DNA of 64,000 nt from CBDEFX01 sp965237635 (lineage in GTDB: Bacteria; Chloroflexota; Dehalococcoidia; Lucifugimonadales; CAUZJF01). The stretch covers positions 186,001-250,000 of the forward strand of contig CBDEFX010000001.1 of the NCBI GenBank assembly GCA_965237635.1, given 5' to 3'. Shown piece by piece: positions 55,223 through 63,892 of the stretch. The notes beneath the pieces were generated by a model that saw only the letters and a program-made list of their open reading frames with translations, was not told the origin of the DNA and made no database searches. The first letter of the stretch is position 1. Every line of letters begins with the position of its first letter. The translations under genes were made by a program, and so were the position numbers.

Positions 55223-55783
55223 CTAAACCTGGGCAACGCCGGCCTGGAGGCGGACGACCGCGGCCGGCTCAAAGTGAACTCGCACTATCAGACCGAGGTG
55301 CCACACATATTCGCGGTCGGCGACGTGATCGGCTTCCCCAGCCTGGCCTCAACGTCAATGGAGCAGGGGCGTATGGCCTCGTGTCACGCCTTCGGGGTCG
55401 AGGCGCATAGCGTCCCGGAGCTATTCCCGTACGGCATCTACGCCATACCGGAGCTATCGATGGTAGGTCGCAACGAAGAGGAGCTCACCGAGCAGGGCGT
55501 ACCATACGAAGTGGGTAAGGCGCAGTACAAGGAGATCGCGCGGGGACAGATAATCGGCGACGTCACAGGTCTGCTGAAGCTGGTTTTCCACCTCGAGACC
55601 CGCGAGCTGCTCGGAGTGCACATAATAGGGGAGGGAGCCAGCGAGCTGATTCATATCGGACAATCGGTGTTGGCGTTCGGGGGAGCAGTGGACTACTTCG
55701 TCGACACTGTGTTCAACTATCCGACCCTGGCCGAGTGCTACAAGACCGCCGCATTCGACGGAATCAATCGGCTTGGGGCTTAA
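55223..55783 (+). pseudogene. sthA: Soluble pyridine nucleotide transhydrogenase-like flavoprotein, C-terminal part
   Basis: It carries HIFAVGDVIGFPSLASTSMEQGR (FAD-binding) split here as HIFAVGDVIGF and PSLASTSMEQG, and the dimerisation domain (YGIYAIPELSMVG, LLGVHIIGEGASELIHIGQ, VFNYPTLAECYK). There is no His-x4-Glu active-site base as in lipoamide dehydrogenase; the tail reads NYPTLAECYKTAAFDG, as in SthA. It lacks its own start; the complete gene runs 52669-55783 minus the element. Confidence 0.9.
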
Positions 55784-55802
55784 AACTCAACTACGACTTC
55801 GC

Positions 55803-56297
55803 GTGACTCAAACAGACGAGCCTTTCAACTTCATCGACGCCGCGGGGCAGCCTATTCATAGGACGCCGGACGCGGTCCGACCTGGCGCGGGCGCTGTGAT
55901 ATTCAACGGGGCCGGAGAGGTTCTCCTAGAACTGCGCGCGGACTACGGCCTATGGGGTCTACCGGGAGGTGGAGTTGACGTAGGGGAGTCTGTCGAGCAG
56001 GCGGTCAAACGCGAGGTCCTTGAAGAGACGGGCCTTGAGGTGAGGATCAAGCGTCTAATAGGCGTCTACTCCGACCCCAGGCGGTACTGCATATTGAAGT
56101 ATCCCAACGGAGATGTAGTCCAGCACGTAACCACACTGTTTGAGTGCGAGCGCGTCGGAGGCGACCTACGGTTCTCTGACGAAAGCACGGACCTGCGCTA
56201 CTTCGACGGGGCCAAGCTTCCTGAGAACACGCTGGTTGCGCACCGCGTGCGGATCGAGGACGCGCTTGCCAACAGAGTTACTCCATTCATAAGATGA
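55803..56297 (+). CDS. Nudix hydrolase
   Basis: This 164-residue protein has a clear Nudix box, GGGVDVGESVEQAVKREV then LEETGLEV, matching GX5EX7REUXEEXGU. It would hydrolyse a nucleoside diphosphate linked to another group; the substrate is unknown. GTG at 55803 fits the family start, but a TTG at 55773 overlapping the sthA stop is possible. It forms a plus-strand run with sthA and the molybdoenzyme downstream. Confidence 0.9.
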   Translation: MTQTDEPFNFIDAAGQPIHRTPDAVRPGAGAVIFNGAGEVLLELRADYGLWGLPGGGVDVGESVEQAVKREVLEETGLEVRIKRLIGVYSDPRRYCILKYPNGDVVQHVTTLFECERVGGDLRFSDESTDLRYFDGAKLPENTLVAHRVRIEDALANRVTPFIR

Positions 56298-56322
56298 TGA
56301 CGACGCCCTTCAGAGGGCACAT

Positions 56323-56937
56323 ATGCTGAAGAAGCTCGGCAAGATAACCAAGGTCAAGCAGGACCGGGACGATGTGACAGTACCGCCCGGCCAGTACGCG
56401 ACCGAAAAGTTCCCGGTCTTGACCTTTGGCGGCACGCCTAAAATCGACCTCGAAACCTGGGAGTTCAAAGTTTTCGGACTGGTCGAAGAAGAGCTAGTCC
56501 TGAATTGGGAGCGATTCGTTGCGCTGGGGAAAACGACCGTTGATGCCGAGTTCCACTGTGTCACTCAGTGGAGCCGGCTCCAGAACACCTGGGAGGGAGT
56601 CGCGTTCACCGACTTGATGAAGTTGGTCATCCCCAAGCCTGAGGCGAAGTACGTGATGGCCCACTGCTACGGTGGCTACACGACCAATCTAGAGCTAGAG
56701 GCTCTGCAGGACGACGATGCGCTATTCGCCTACGGGCACGATGGAGAGCCCCTCCCGGCAGACCATGGCGGCCCATTGAGGCTGGTCGTCCCCAAGCGGT
56801 ACGGTTGGAAGAGCGCCAAGTGGGTCAATGGCCTGGAGTTCATGGCCGAAGACCGCCCGGGGTTCTGGGAAGCCAGAGGCTACCATATGGAAGCAGACCC
56901 CTGGAAAGAGCAGCGGTTTTGGGAAAACCCGGCGTGA
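56323..56937 (+). CDS. Sulfite-oxidase-like molybdopterin oxidoreductase
   Basis: This 204-residue protein has the core SUOX/YedY-type molybdenum domain without a heme domain. The Moco-coordinating Cys79 lies in EFHCVTQWSRL; AHCYGGYTTNLEL, DHGGPLRLVVPKRYGWKSAKW and FWEARGYH follow the family order. No Tat signal is seen, so it is probably cytoplasmic. It needs molybdenum cofactor, and moaA and a moaC fusion are present elsewhere in the window. The ATG is 25 bases after the Nudix stop. Confidence 0.9.
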   Translation: MLKKLGKITKVKQDRDDVTVPPGQYATEKFPVLTFGGTPKIDLETWEFKVFGLVEEELVLNWERFVALGKTTVDAEFHCVTQWSRLQNTWEGVAFTDLMKLVIPKPEAKYVMAHCYGGYTTNLELEALQDDDALFAYGHDGEPLPADHGGPLRLVVPKRYGWKSAKWVNGLEFMAEDRPGFWEARGYHMEADPWKEQRFWENPA

Positions 56938-56960
56938 GGGACACTGCGGCTAAGAACATC

Positions 56961-56985
56961 GGGCCCCGACGCTGCATCGGGGCCC
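56961..56985. terminator. GC-rich hairpin after the molybdoenzyme gene
   Basis: GGGCCCCGAC-GCTGC-ATCGGGGCCC forms a strong stem 24 bases past the stop codon. It belongs to the window's palindrome family and has no U-run, so its terminator role is tentative. Confidence 0.45.
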
Positions 56986-57039
56986 GAACATGCTGGAATG
57001 TGTATAGCCGCTAACAGGTGAAAAGGCAGGAACCGAGAC

Positions 57040-57206
57040 TTATGCCACCTTCTTCTTGCTCTTCTTCGGTTCGGCCATCGCTGCAGCCAATACATCGTTG
57101 CTACTGACGATATCGAGCATGAGCCCGCACTGAAGACACTCTTTGTACTCGCCGTAGATATCGCGGTTTATGTGCATATCGCCACCACACCGTTTGCACG
57201 CCTTAA
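57040..57206 (-). pseudogene. Small zinc-ribbon protein, C-terminal part (interrupted)
   Basis: The fragment encodes KACKRCGGDMHINRDIYGEY and KECLQCGLMLDIV, a CxxC-17-CxxC zinc ribbon, followed by a Lys-rich tail (EPKKSKKKVA). Its start lies at 61616-61687, beyond a 4.4-kb composite transposon. Joining the parts through the pentamer TTAAG gives 77 residues in frame. Such ribbons often bind nucleic acid or partner proteins; the role is unknown. Confidence 0.75.
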
Positions 57207-58925
57207 CCCGAATCCACCGAAGGAGGGCGTCGGGTTAGCGTCCTGAGGCGGCAAGAAGGTGCTCCTGTGCTTCTGGGATAATGGTTTTGTAGCAAAAAAA
57301 CGGCCCCGGAAAAGGAGCACCCAGTAGATGCTGCCGCGCAACCACCCCGACCGGATCCAAATCACCTTCGACGACCGCCGCTTGGTGGCCAATGCCGGGC
57401 TGCTCCTTCCGGCCACCCTGGCGCGGCACCTCGGCCTGCCCGAACTCGTCCGGCAGCGCCTCGACCTGGGCGATGCCCCGGGGCGGGCGAACACGAGCGA
57501 CAAGATGATGACGCTGGTGGCGTCTGCGCTGGCTGGGGGCGACTGCATTGACGACGCCGATGTGTTGCGCACCGGGGGGACGGCCTGCACCCTGGGCGGC
57601 ACGGTCAAGGCGCCATCCACCCTGGGCACCTTCCTGCGCAGCTTCCGGTGGGGCCACGTCCGTCAACTCGACCGGGTGAGCCGCGAGTTGCTGGCCCGGG
57701 CTTGGCAGGCCGGGGCGGGACCCGGCGACGGGCCCCTGACCATTGACCTGGACTCCACCATCTGCGAGACCTACGGACTGGCCAAGGAGGGCGCCCGCCA
57801 CCACGGCTATACCGGCAAGCGGGGCTACCACCCGCTGCCGGCCATCGCCGCCGGCACCGGAGACGTGCTGATGTCCCGGCTGCGCGAGGGCCGGGCCAAC
57901 ACCGCCCGCGGCGCCGCCCACTTCCTGCGGGAGACGGTGGGACGGGTGCGCTACGCCGGGGCCGACGGACGACTCACGCTACGGGCCGACAGCGGGTTCT
58001 ACACTCATGGCGTGGTATCCGTCTGCCGCAAGATGGATGTCCGCTTCTCCATCACCATCCGCCAGCACAAAAGCCTGCACAATCTCATCGAGGCGATACC
58101 CGAAGATGCCTGGACGCCGATTCCTTACTGGATGGACGGTGCCGCCGATGTGGCCGAGACCACCTGCACCCCCTTCCAGGCCGAGGCGGACGCCGCGCCG
58201 GTACGGCTCATCGTCCGGCGGGTGAAGCCGACGCCCGGTTCCCAACTGGCCCTCTTCGCCAAATACAGCTATCATGGCTTCATCACCGACCGGGACGGGG
58301 AGTTGCTCGAACTGGAAGCTGACCATCGCCGCCACGCCGAGATCGAGAATGCCATACGCGACCTCAAGTACGGCGTCGGGCTGAACCATCTCCCCTCGGG
58401 CCGCTTCGCCGCCAACGGCGCCTGGCTGGCCGTCCAGACGATGGCCCACAACCTGGCCCGCTGGACGGCGCGGATCGGTCTGGGAGAGCGGATAGCCACC
58501 ACCAAGACTCTCCGGCGGCGGTTCTTCTCCCTGGCCGGACGGCTCACCCGCTCGGCACGCCGGTTGACCCTGCATCTTCCGGATCGCTGGCCTTGGGCTG
58601 AGAAGTTCAGCCGCGCCTTGGCCCGGCTGCGAGCCATTCCACTCCCGGCCTGACGGCACCGTCGGCGACCGACCCACCCACCGGACAACCGAAGATCCCC
58701 GCAGACTCGTGCCAGCCCGGTCCGAGAGAGTTCCCTGCTGCGTATTCTCTCGCCATCCCGCGCATCGCAGCTCCCGCAGACGGCCATAGGGGCCCCTGTG
58801 CGGCGATGAAGACCGTCCGCCGACCTCCCTACCCCAAATGGAACCCAGGCTATTTCCCCTGTAGCTCCCTCACCCCCCTTCCGCTTTCCTCACGCCGTCC
58901 ATCGGTGTCCTTCGGTGGATTCGGG
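57207..58925 (+). mobile_element. IS1380-family element, left arm of the composite
   Basis: A 1,719-bp full-length copy with standard ends and an intact transposase. Its right end contains an outward-reading ATG frame (from 58806) that fuses in frame to the passenger. Confidence 0.93.
57328..58653 (+). CDS. IS1380-family transposase
   Basis: Intact 441-residue transposase carrying the consensus residues at positions that vary in the other copies. This is a likely source of transposase for the composite and for the deleted copies. Confidence 0.93.
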   Translation: MLPRNHPDRIQITFDDRRLVANAGLLLPATLARHLGLPELVRQRLDLGDAPGRANTSDKMMTLVASALAGGDCIDDADVLRTGGTACTLGGTVKAPSTLGTFLRSFRWGHVRQLDRVSRELLARAWQAGAGPGDGPLTIDLDSTICETYGLAKEGARHHGYTGKRGYHPLPAIAAGTGDVLMSRLREGRANTARGAAHFLRETVGRVRYAGADGRLTLRADSGFYTHGVVSVCRKMDVRFSITIRQHKSLHNLIEAIPEDAWTPIPYWMDGAADVAETTCTPFQAEADAAPVRLIVRRVKPTPGSQLALFAKYSYHGFITDRDGELLELEADHRRHAEIENAIRDLKYGVGLNHLPSGRFAANGAWLAVQTMAHNLARWTARIGLGERIATTKTLRRRFFSLAGRLTRSARRLTLHLPDRWPWAEKFSRALARLRAIPLPA

Positions 58926-59896
58926 ATTAGGGAGATAGACGCCTATGACCTTCTCTATAGCGAGGTCATCGAGCCGGAGGTGAGGAAAAACCTTGGCGAG
59001 GCCGTCGATCTACCTTTCGGCGTTACGATAGCCGACGAGGAGGTGATCACAGCGTTGCGGAGGGTCGCTCCCCCAGCGTGGGTGCAAGAACAAGCGGAAA
59101 GGGTGATCGACGAAGTGACCCCGTACCTGACGGGGGAGACGGACAGCTTCACAGTCGAGGTCTCGCTTGTGGACAACAAACTAGAGGCCGGCGATGTTAT
59201 AGACGATCTGGTATCCAAAAAGACAACCGAGCTCATCGATAGCGTACCCGCGTGCGAGTCCCTGACGGAGGCTGCTACCGCATTGGCCAGCATAGACTCG
59301 CGAGGGTTGCCGGCCTGTATTCCCCCGGATATCCGGGCCACGGACCTGCTCAGCAGACTCGGCATCGACGTCTCGGGCGCGGTCGCCAGCCTCGTCCTGG
59401 CCCCCATACCCGACACTATCCCGTTTGGCGATGTTCAGCTCCGCCAGGCGTTGACTGCTGCCGGTGCGGGCGCCAACCTGGAGCAGGTGGACGAGGTCAG
59501 GAGGATTCTCAAGGAAGGCTGGACGTACACTCAGGACGATCTGAGAACCGAGCTCGCCAAACGCGGAGACGATGTGGTCGACACCCTGGACACGGTCAGA
59601 GAGATACTAAGAGACGGATGGCTCTACACGCAGGACGATCTGCGAGAGGACTTGATCGACGAAAACGCAGAAGACCCGCTAGCTAGGGTCAAGATATTGG
59701 ACGACGTCCGGGCGTTCCTGGCGGACGGATACACTTACACGACGGCCGATTTCCGGGAGGATATCGCGGGATGAGGGGAACGGGGGAACCCTCGAAGAGT
59801 TCGATAATGGTCGGGACATCTTCAAGCAGGTACGGACTTACAGATGGGTTATCTACCTGCCTCTGGTTTTGCTCCTGGCATCAATTGGATTCTTAG
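58926..59896 (+). pseudogene. Passenger: middle of a membrane-protein gene, truncated at both ends
   Basis: The passenger encodes about 280 residues from IREIDAYDLLYSEVIEPEV to DFREDIAG and a stop at 59774. Just past that stop, in the +1 frame, the sequence continues as GGTLEEFDNGRDIFKQVRTY then RWVIYLPLVLLLASIGFL. That is a charged stretch followed by a transmembrane helix reaching the next IS end. This suggests an extracytoplasmic helical domain, a frameshift near 59770, and loss of both the N-terminal signal/anchor and the C-terminus. There are two internal repeats, ILKEGWTYTQDDLR and ILRDGWLYTQDDLR, and a weaker third, FLADGYTYTTADFR. I do not know the function. Confidence 0.7.
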
Positions 59897-61615
59897 CCCG
59901 AATCCACCGAAGGACACCGATGGACGGCGTGAGGAAAGCGGAAGGGGGGTGAGGGAGCTACAGGGGAAATAGTCTGGGTTCCATTTGGGGTAGGGAGGTC
60001 GGCGGACGGTCTTCATCGCCGCACAGGGGCCCCTATGGCCGTCTGCGGGAGCTGCGATGCGCGGGATGGCGAGAGAATACGCAGCAGGGAACTCTCTCGG
60101 ACCGGGCTGGCACGAGTCTGCGGGGATCTTCGGTTGTCCGGTGGGTGGGTCGGTCGCCGACGGTGCCGTCAGGCCGGGAGTGGAATGGCTCGCAGCCGGG
60201 CCAAGGCACGGCTGAACTTCTCAGCCCAAGGCCAGCGATCCGGAAGATGCAGGGTCAACCGGCGTGCCGAGCGGGTGAGCCGTCCGGCCAGGGAGAAGAA
60301 CCGCCGCCGGAGGGTCTTGGTGGTGGCTATCCGCTCTCCCAGACCGATCCGCGCCGTCCAGCGGGCCAGGTTGTGGGCCATCGTCTGGACGGCCAGCCAG
60401 GCGCCGTTGGCGGCGAAGCGGCCCGAGGGGAGATGGTTCAGCCCGACGCCGTACTTGAGGTCGCGTATGGCATTCTCGATCTCGGCGTGGCGGCGATGGT
60501 CAGCCTCCAGTTCGAGCAACTCCCCGTCCCGGTCGGTGATGAAGCCATGATAGCTGTATTTGGCGAAGAGGGCCAGTTGGGAACCGGGCGTCGGCTTCAC
60601 CCGCCGGACGATGAGCCGTACCGGCGCGGCGTCCGCCTCGGCCTGGAAGGGGGTGCAGGTGGTCTCGGCCACATCGGCGGCACCGTCCATCCAGTAAGGA
60701 ATCGGCGTCTAGGCATCTTCGGGTATCGCCTCGATGAGATTGTGCAGGCTTTTGTGCTGGCGGATGGTGATGGAGAAGCGGACATCCATCTTGCGGCAGA
60801 CGGATACCACGCCATGAGTGTAGAACCCGCTGTCGGCCCGTAGCGTGAGTCGTCCGTCGGCCCCGGCGTAGCGCACCCGTCCCACCGTCTCCCGCAGGAA
60901 GTGGGCGGCGCCGCGGGCGGTGTTGGCCCGGCCCTCGCGCAGCCGGGACATCAGCACGTCTCCGGTGCCGGCGGCGATGGCCGGCAGCGGGTGGTAGCCC
61001 CGCTTGCCGGTATAGCCGTGGTGGCGGGCGCCCTCCTTGGCCAGTCCGTAGGTCTCGCAGATGGTGGAGTCCAGGTCAATGGTCAGGGGCCCGTCGCCGG
61101 GTCCCGCCCCGGCCTGCCAAGCCCGGGCCAGCAACTCGCGGCTCACCCGGTCGAGTTGACGGACGTGGCCCCACCGGAAGCTGCGCAGGAAGGTGCCCAG
61201 GGTGGATGGCGCCTTGACCGTGCCGCCCAGGGTGCAGGCCGTCCCCCCGGTGCGCAACACATCGGCGTCGTCAATGCAGTCGCCCCCAGCCAGCGCAGAC
61301 GCCACCAGCGTCATCATCTTGTCGCTCGTGTTCGCCCGCCCCGGGGCATCGCCCAGGTCGAGGCGCTGCCGGACGAGTTCGGGCAGGCCGAGGTGCCGCG
61401 CCAGGGTGGCCGGAAGGAGCAGCCCGGCATTGGCCACCAAGCGGCGGTCGTCGAAGGTGATTTGGATCCGGTCGGGGTGGTTGCGTGGCAGCATCTACTG
61501 GGTGCTCCTTTTCCGGGGCCGTTTTTTTGCTACAAAACCATTATCCCAGAAGCACAGGAGCACCTTCTTGCCGCCTCAGGACGCTAACCCGACGCCCTCC
61601 TTCGGTGGATTCGGG
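59897..61615 (-). mobile_element. IS1380-family element, right arm of the composite
   Basis: A 1,719-bp copy inverted relative to the left arm. Its transposase gene carries a nonsense codon. Confidence 0.93.
60169..61494 (-). pseudogene. IS1380 transposase with an internal stop codon
   Basis: Collinear with the 441-residue transposase, but the Trp codon after IPEDA is TAG (codon 262). The downstream 173 residues, including the catalytic-glutamate region, would not be translated. The element's ends are intact, so it can still be moved in trans. Confidence 0.9.
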
Positions 61616-61687
61616 CTAAGGCGGCCGGGGATGGTCGGGCCGCGTCATCTGGGCGTCGGCATTTCTTCTGGCCTCGGCTGTACTCAT
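61616..61687 (-). pseudogene. Small zinc-ribbon protein, N-terminal part
   Basis: The fragment begins with ATG at 61687 and encodes MSTAEARRNADAQMTRPDHP then RP before the transposon. Rejoined to 57040-57201 via TTAAG it continues LKACKRCGGD. The present pentamer (CTTAG on this strand) would give a stop at the junction. Confidence 0.7.
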
Positions 61688-61762
61688 CTTTGATTCCCTA
61701 GTAAAAACCCGTTTTGAGGAAGTTCCAGCGATTTAGCACATTTGAGCGCTACCGTATGTTGA

Positions 61763-62182
61763 GGTAGTATATGGAACAGAGACTGTATATTGTACCCAAA
61801 CGCGGGTACGTTTGTTCTAATTCGACCTGCACAGACTTTTTACGAGAGAATCATCTTTGCTATATGGGGCCCCGGATACGATGCCCTCGCCAAGTCGGGC
61901 CCTATCTACGACGCTGCGGGTATCGGCGACCTGGACAAGCTTCGGCAAGACGCCCTGGCCGATATCAGTCAGTCGGGCGGCGACTTCCCAGAGACAGCCC
62001 GCCTCGCGGCGAACAAGGCGTTCGATATCGCGGAGTCGATTGTTGACGGCTTTGCGTCGGGGATCGCCGGCCGTAGCCTGACTCTCGCCGGCATCGGGCT
62101 CATCGGTCTCCTGGCCGCCATCTTCTGGGCGTCAATCTTGGCAGCAACAAAGCGCATTAGATCCAGCTTACCTTCTTCTTAA
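61763..62182 (+). pseudogene. C-terminal fragment of a membrane protein
   Basis: The open frame has no ATG; TTG at 61790 is the only plausible start. It encodes a hydrophobic stretch (FYERIIFAIWGPGYDAL), a soluble helical part (DLDKLRQDALADISQSGGDF) and a C-terminal transmembrane helix (LTLAGIGLIGLLAAIFWASIL). It looks like the end of a longer protein and could be the missing C-terminus of the composite's passenger family, which ends in a transmembrane helix. A short independent gene is possible. The 61688-61762 stretch before it is AT-richer and shows no gene. Confidence 0.5.
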
Positions 62183-62237
62183 GCTTGCGCCATCCGAATG
62201 CTGCCCCACGTCGTGCGCGGCGATCGACGACGCCGAC

Positions 62238-63119
62238 TCAACGCCGAAATCGCCACGCCGCGAGAAGGGCAAACACGGCACCCAGCGCGCCGAGAAGCAG
62301 CGGCCCAGCTATCGGCACCGGCGGCGTGGGTGTAGAGTCCATGGTGGCATGATCGGAATCGACCGGCACCCCGTCGGAGTCATAGTAGGTCACCGTCAGC
62401 GTATCATTCGCTTGCACCCATACGGCGCCGTCTCCGGAGGCCGACGTAGCGACGTTTCCACTCAACAGAACGTCGCCGCCGAAGAGCCCGGGAGGCGGGT
62501 ACAACCCCGCACTAGGGCACACCCCGGTCCCTGACACGCTGACAACCGCCGCGATAGCTACCCACTCACCATCGGTGTCGGAGGTGCTTGTCACGCTGGC
62601 GCGATGCTGAGAGGAAGAGTGGGAGTCCTCGACATAGTAGACAAAGTCAACCTGAAGGGTGCTGGCGGCGTTGACGTCGTTGGCCATCGAGAACTCGCCG
62701 GTGAGGGCATTGCAGTCGCTCAGGGGCGGGTTGGTCGCTCCCACAGTAGCCGTGAGGACCGAGTATAGGGGCGTGTTTTCCGGGGAGGTCGTGTCGTAAG
62801 ACATGCCACTACTAAGAGCAAATACGCCAGCCTCCGGTGCACCGGTCGCCAGGCTCCAGAGCGAAAAACTTGGGACTTTAGCACTGATCTGCGACCAGGT
62901 GGCAGTGCTGGAGGCGAGAGCGCCCAGATTGGCACCTTCGATGTGGAAGGCCGCTATTTCGCCTGGCATATAAGACGCCACAGGGTTGCCGACGCCGTCC
63001 TGAAACTCAACGGTAGCCCCTGATGCCGACAGCGAGGGATGGCCCGCGCCGAGAATTACGGCGGCCGATATCACAGGCAAAAGTGTAGCGATGGCAAGAA
63101 CAGGTACTCTGCTGGACAC
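62238..63119 (-). CDS. Secreted surface protein with C-terminal membrane anchor
   Basis: This 293-residue protein has an N-terminal signal peptide (VPVLAIATLLPVISAAVILGAG), a beta-rich Ser/Thr/Ala extracellular region, and a tripartite C-terminus. The latter is TPTPPVPIAGP, a hydrophobic helix (LLLGALGAVFALLAAW) and the basic end RFRR. Such an end resembles CTERM-type sorting signals recognised by exosortase- or sortase-like enzymes, but it could be a plain anchor. Two cysteines (LSDCNAL and TGVCPS) may pair. I do not recognise the family. Confidence 0.7.
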   Translation of the reverse strand: MSSRVPVLAIATLLPVISAAVILGAGHPSLSASGATVEFQDGVGNPVASYMPGEIAAFHIEGANLGALASSTATWSQISAKVPSFSLWSLATGAPEAGVFALSSGMSYDTTSPENTPLYSVLTATVGATNPPLSDCNALTGEFSMANDVNAASTLQVDFVYYVEDSHSSSQHRASVTSTSDTDGEWVAIAAVVSVSGTGVCPSAGLYPPPGLFGGDVLLSGNVATSASGDGAVWVQANDTLTVTYYDSDGVPVDSDHATMDSTPTPPVPIAGPLLLGALGAVFALLAAWRFRR

Positions 63120-63148
63120 ACACCGCCCTCAAACAAGTCTAGGGCCGA

Positions 63149-63841
63149 TCAGACCGCCTCCGGCCGACCGATCAGCAATCCGGCCTCTCGGCGGACCCTT
63201 ATAGCGAAGGCCATGCTGTCGATCTGCAGTGCGATCTCCCTGTCCTGTGGGTGATACTGCTGGAGGGCGGGATTGTCGAACAGCTCCGCGCTCTCGCCCG
63301 AAAGGACCACTGCTCTAGTGGCATCGTGGTCGGGCGCGCGTCCCTGTAACAGGTTCCTCAGATATAAGGCGCACTGCTCGTCTTCGTCGTTGCGGCTCTT
63401 TCCTCCGGTGCCCATAGCCACGATGGTGACCAGGTCGGGACCGCCGCGCGACACGGCTCTCGCGGTAGCGCTGGCTACTAAGAATGAGCACGCATATATC
63501 GTCTCGGCCTCACGGACGGCACTCATCCCTACCGTCCCTGCTCGCGTCGACTGGATGATCGTTTTGCCTTTAACGTCCGCGAGCGAGAGCTCGTACGGCG
63601 AGTTCCCCATGTCGAACCCCTCAGGCCGCGAGCCTCCGACCTCGCCCATGCACAGGTCACCAAGACCCTGTCGCCGAAGCTCAAGGGCTTCCTCTATCTC
63701 CGCCACCATGACAATCTTATCGGCCCCCCGGGAGAAGGCAACGGCGGCCGTGGTGAAGGCCCTAAAGACATCGATGATGACAACGGTCCCCCGCGCACTT
63801 CTCGCTCCTTCAATCAGGCTCTCTATTAGGACTTGCATCAC
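63149..63841 (-). CDS. comB: ComB-family 2-phosphosulfolactate phosphatase-like protein
   Basis: This 230-residue protein matches the ComB family: VIIDVFRAFTTAAVAFSRGA, FDMGNSPYELSLADVKGK and IIQSTRAGTVGMSA follow the usual order. The founding enzyme removes phosphate from 2-phosphosulfolactate in coenzyme M synthesis. Many bacterial homologues occur without the rest of that pathway, so the substrate here is uncertain. Cys-containing YACSFLVASATA lies near residue 118. It starts at ATG 63841 (MMQ, so the next codon is an alternative) and stops 29 bases before the surface-protein gene's start. Confidence 0.82.
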   Translation of the reverse strand: MMQVLIESLIEGARSARGTVVIIDVFRAFTTAAVAFSRGADKIVMVAEIEEALELRRQGLGDLCMGEVGGSRPEGFDMGNSPYELSLADVKGKTIIQSTRAGTVGMSAVREAETIYACSFLVASATARAVSRGGPDLVTIVAMGTGGKSRNDEDEQCALYLRNLLQGRAPDHDATRAVVLSGESAELFDNPALQQYHPQDREIALQIDSMAFAIRVRREAGLLIGRPEAV

Positions 63842-63892
63842 GCGCTCCCGGAAACAAAGTATGGACGATGTAACCCCGTCTGCGGGTTTTTG

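Larger units (their letters stand above)
57207..61615. mobile_element. IS1380 composite transposon (4,409 bp) with passenger fragment
   Basis: Two full-length IS1380 copies in inverted orientation (57207-58925 plus, 59897-61615 minus) bracket ~970 bp of foreign coding DNA. Removing the whole unit and one pentamer restores a small zinc-ribbon gene, so the unit behaves as a single insertion. Outer flanks are CTTAA (57202-57206) and CTAAG (61616-61620), which differ at two of five bases. Inner flanks are ATTAG and CTTAG. Confidence 0.75.

Noticed and set aside
53905..55272. 455-codon frame antisense to the divergent IS1380 transposase
   Set aside because: It covers the transposase on the opposite strand with low-complexity Gly/Ala/Arg content and no motif; GC-rich shadow.
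57207..61615. Two independent IS1380 insertions flanking native DNA
   Set aside because: The sequences outside the pair join into one zinc-ribbon frame, so the intervening DNA is not native to this site. Imperfect outer pentamers keep some doubt.
61771..62046. 91-codon plus-strand frame starting at 61771
   Set aside because: It overlaps the 61763-62182 frame, which has real transmembrane segments and a helical domain; the alternative is Arg/Pro-rich and looks like a shadow.
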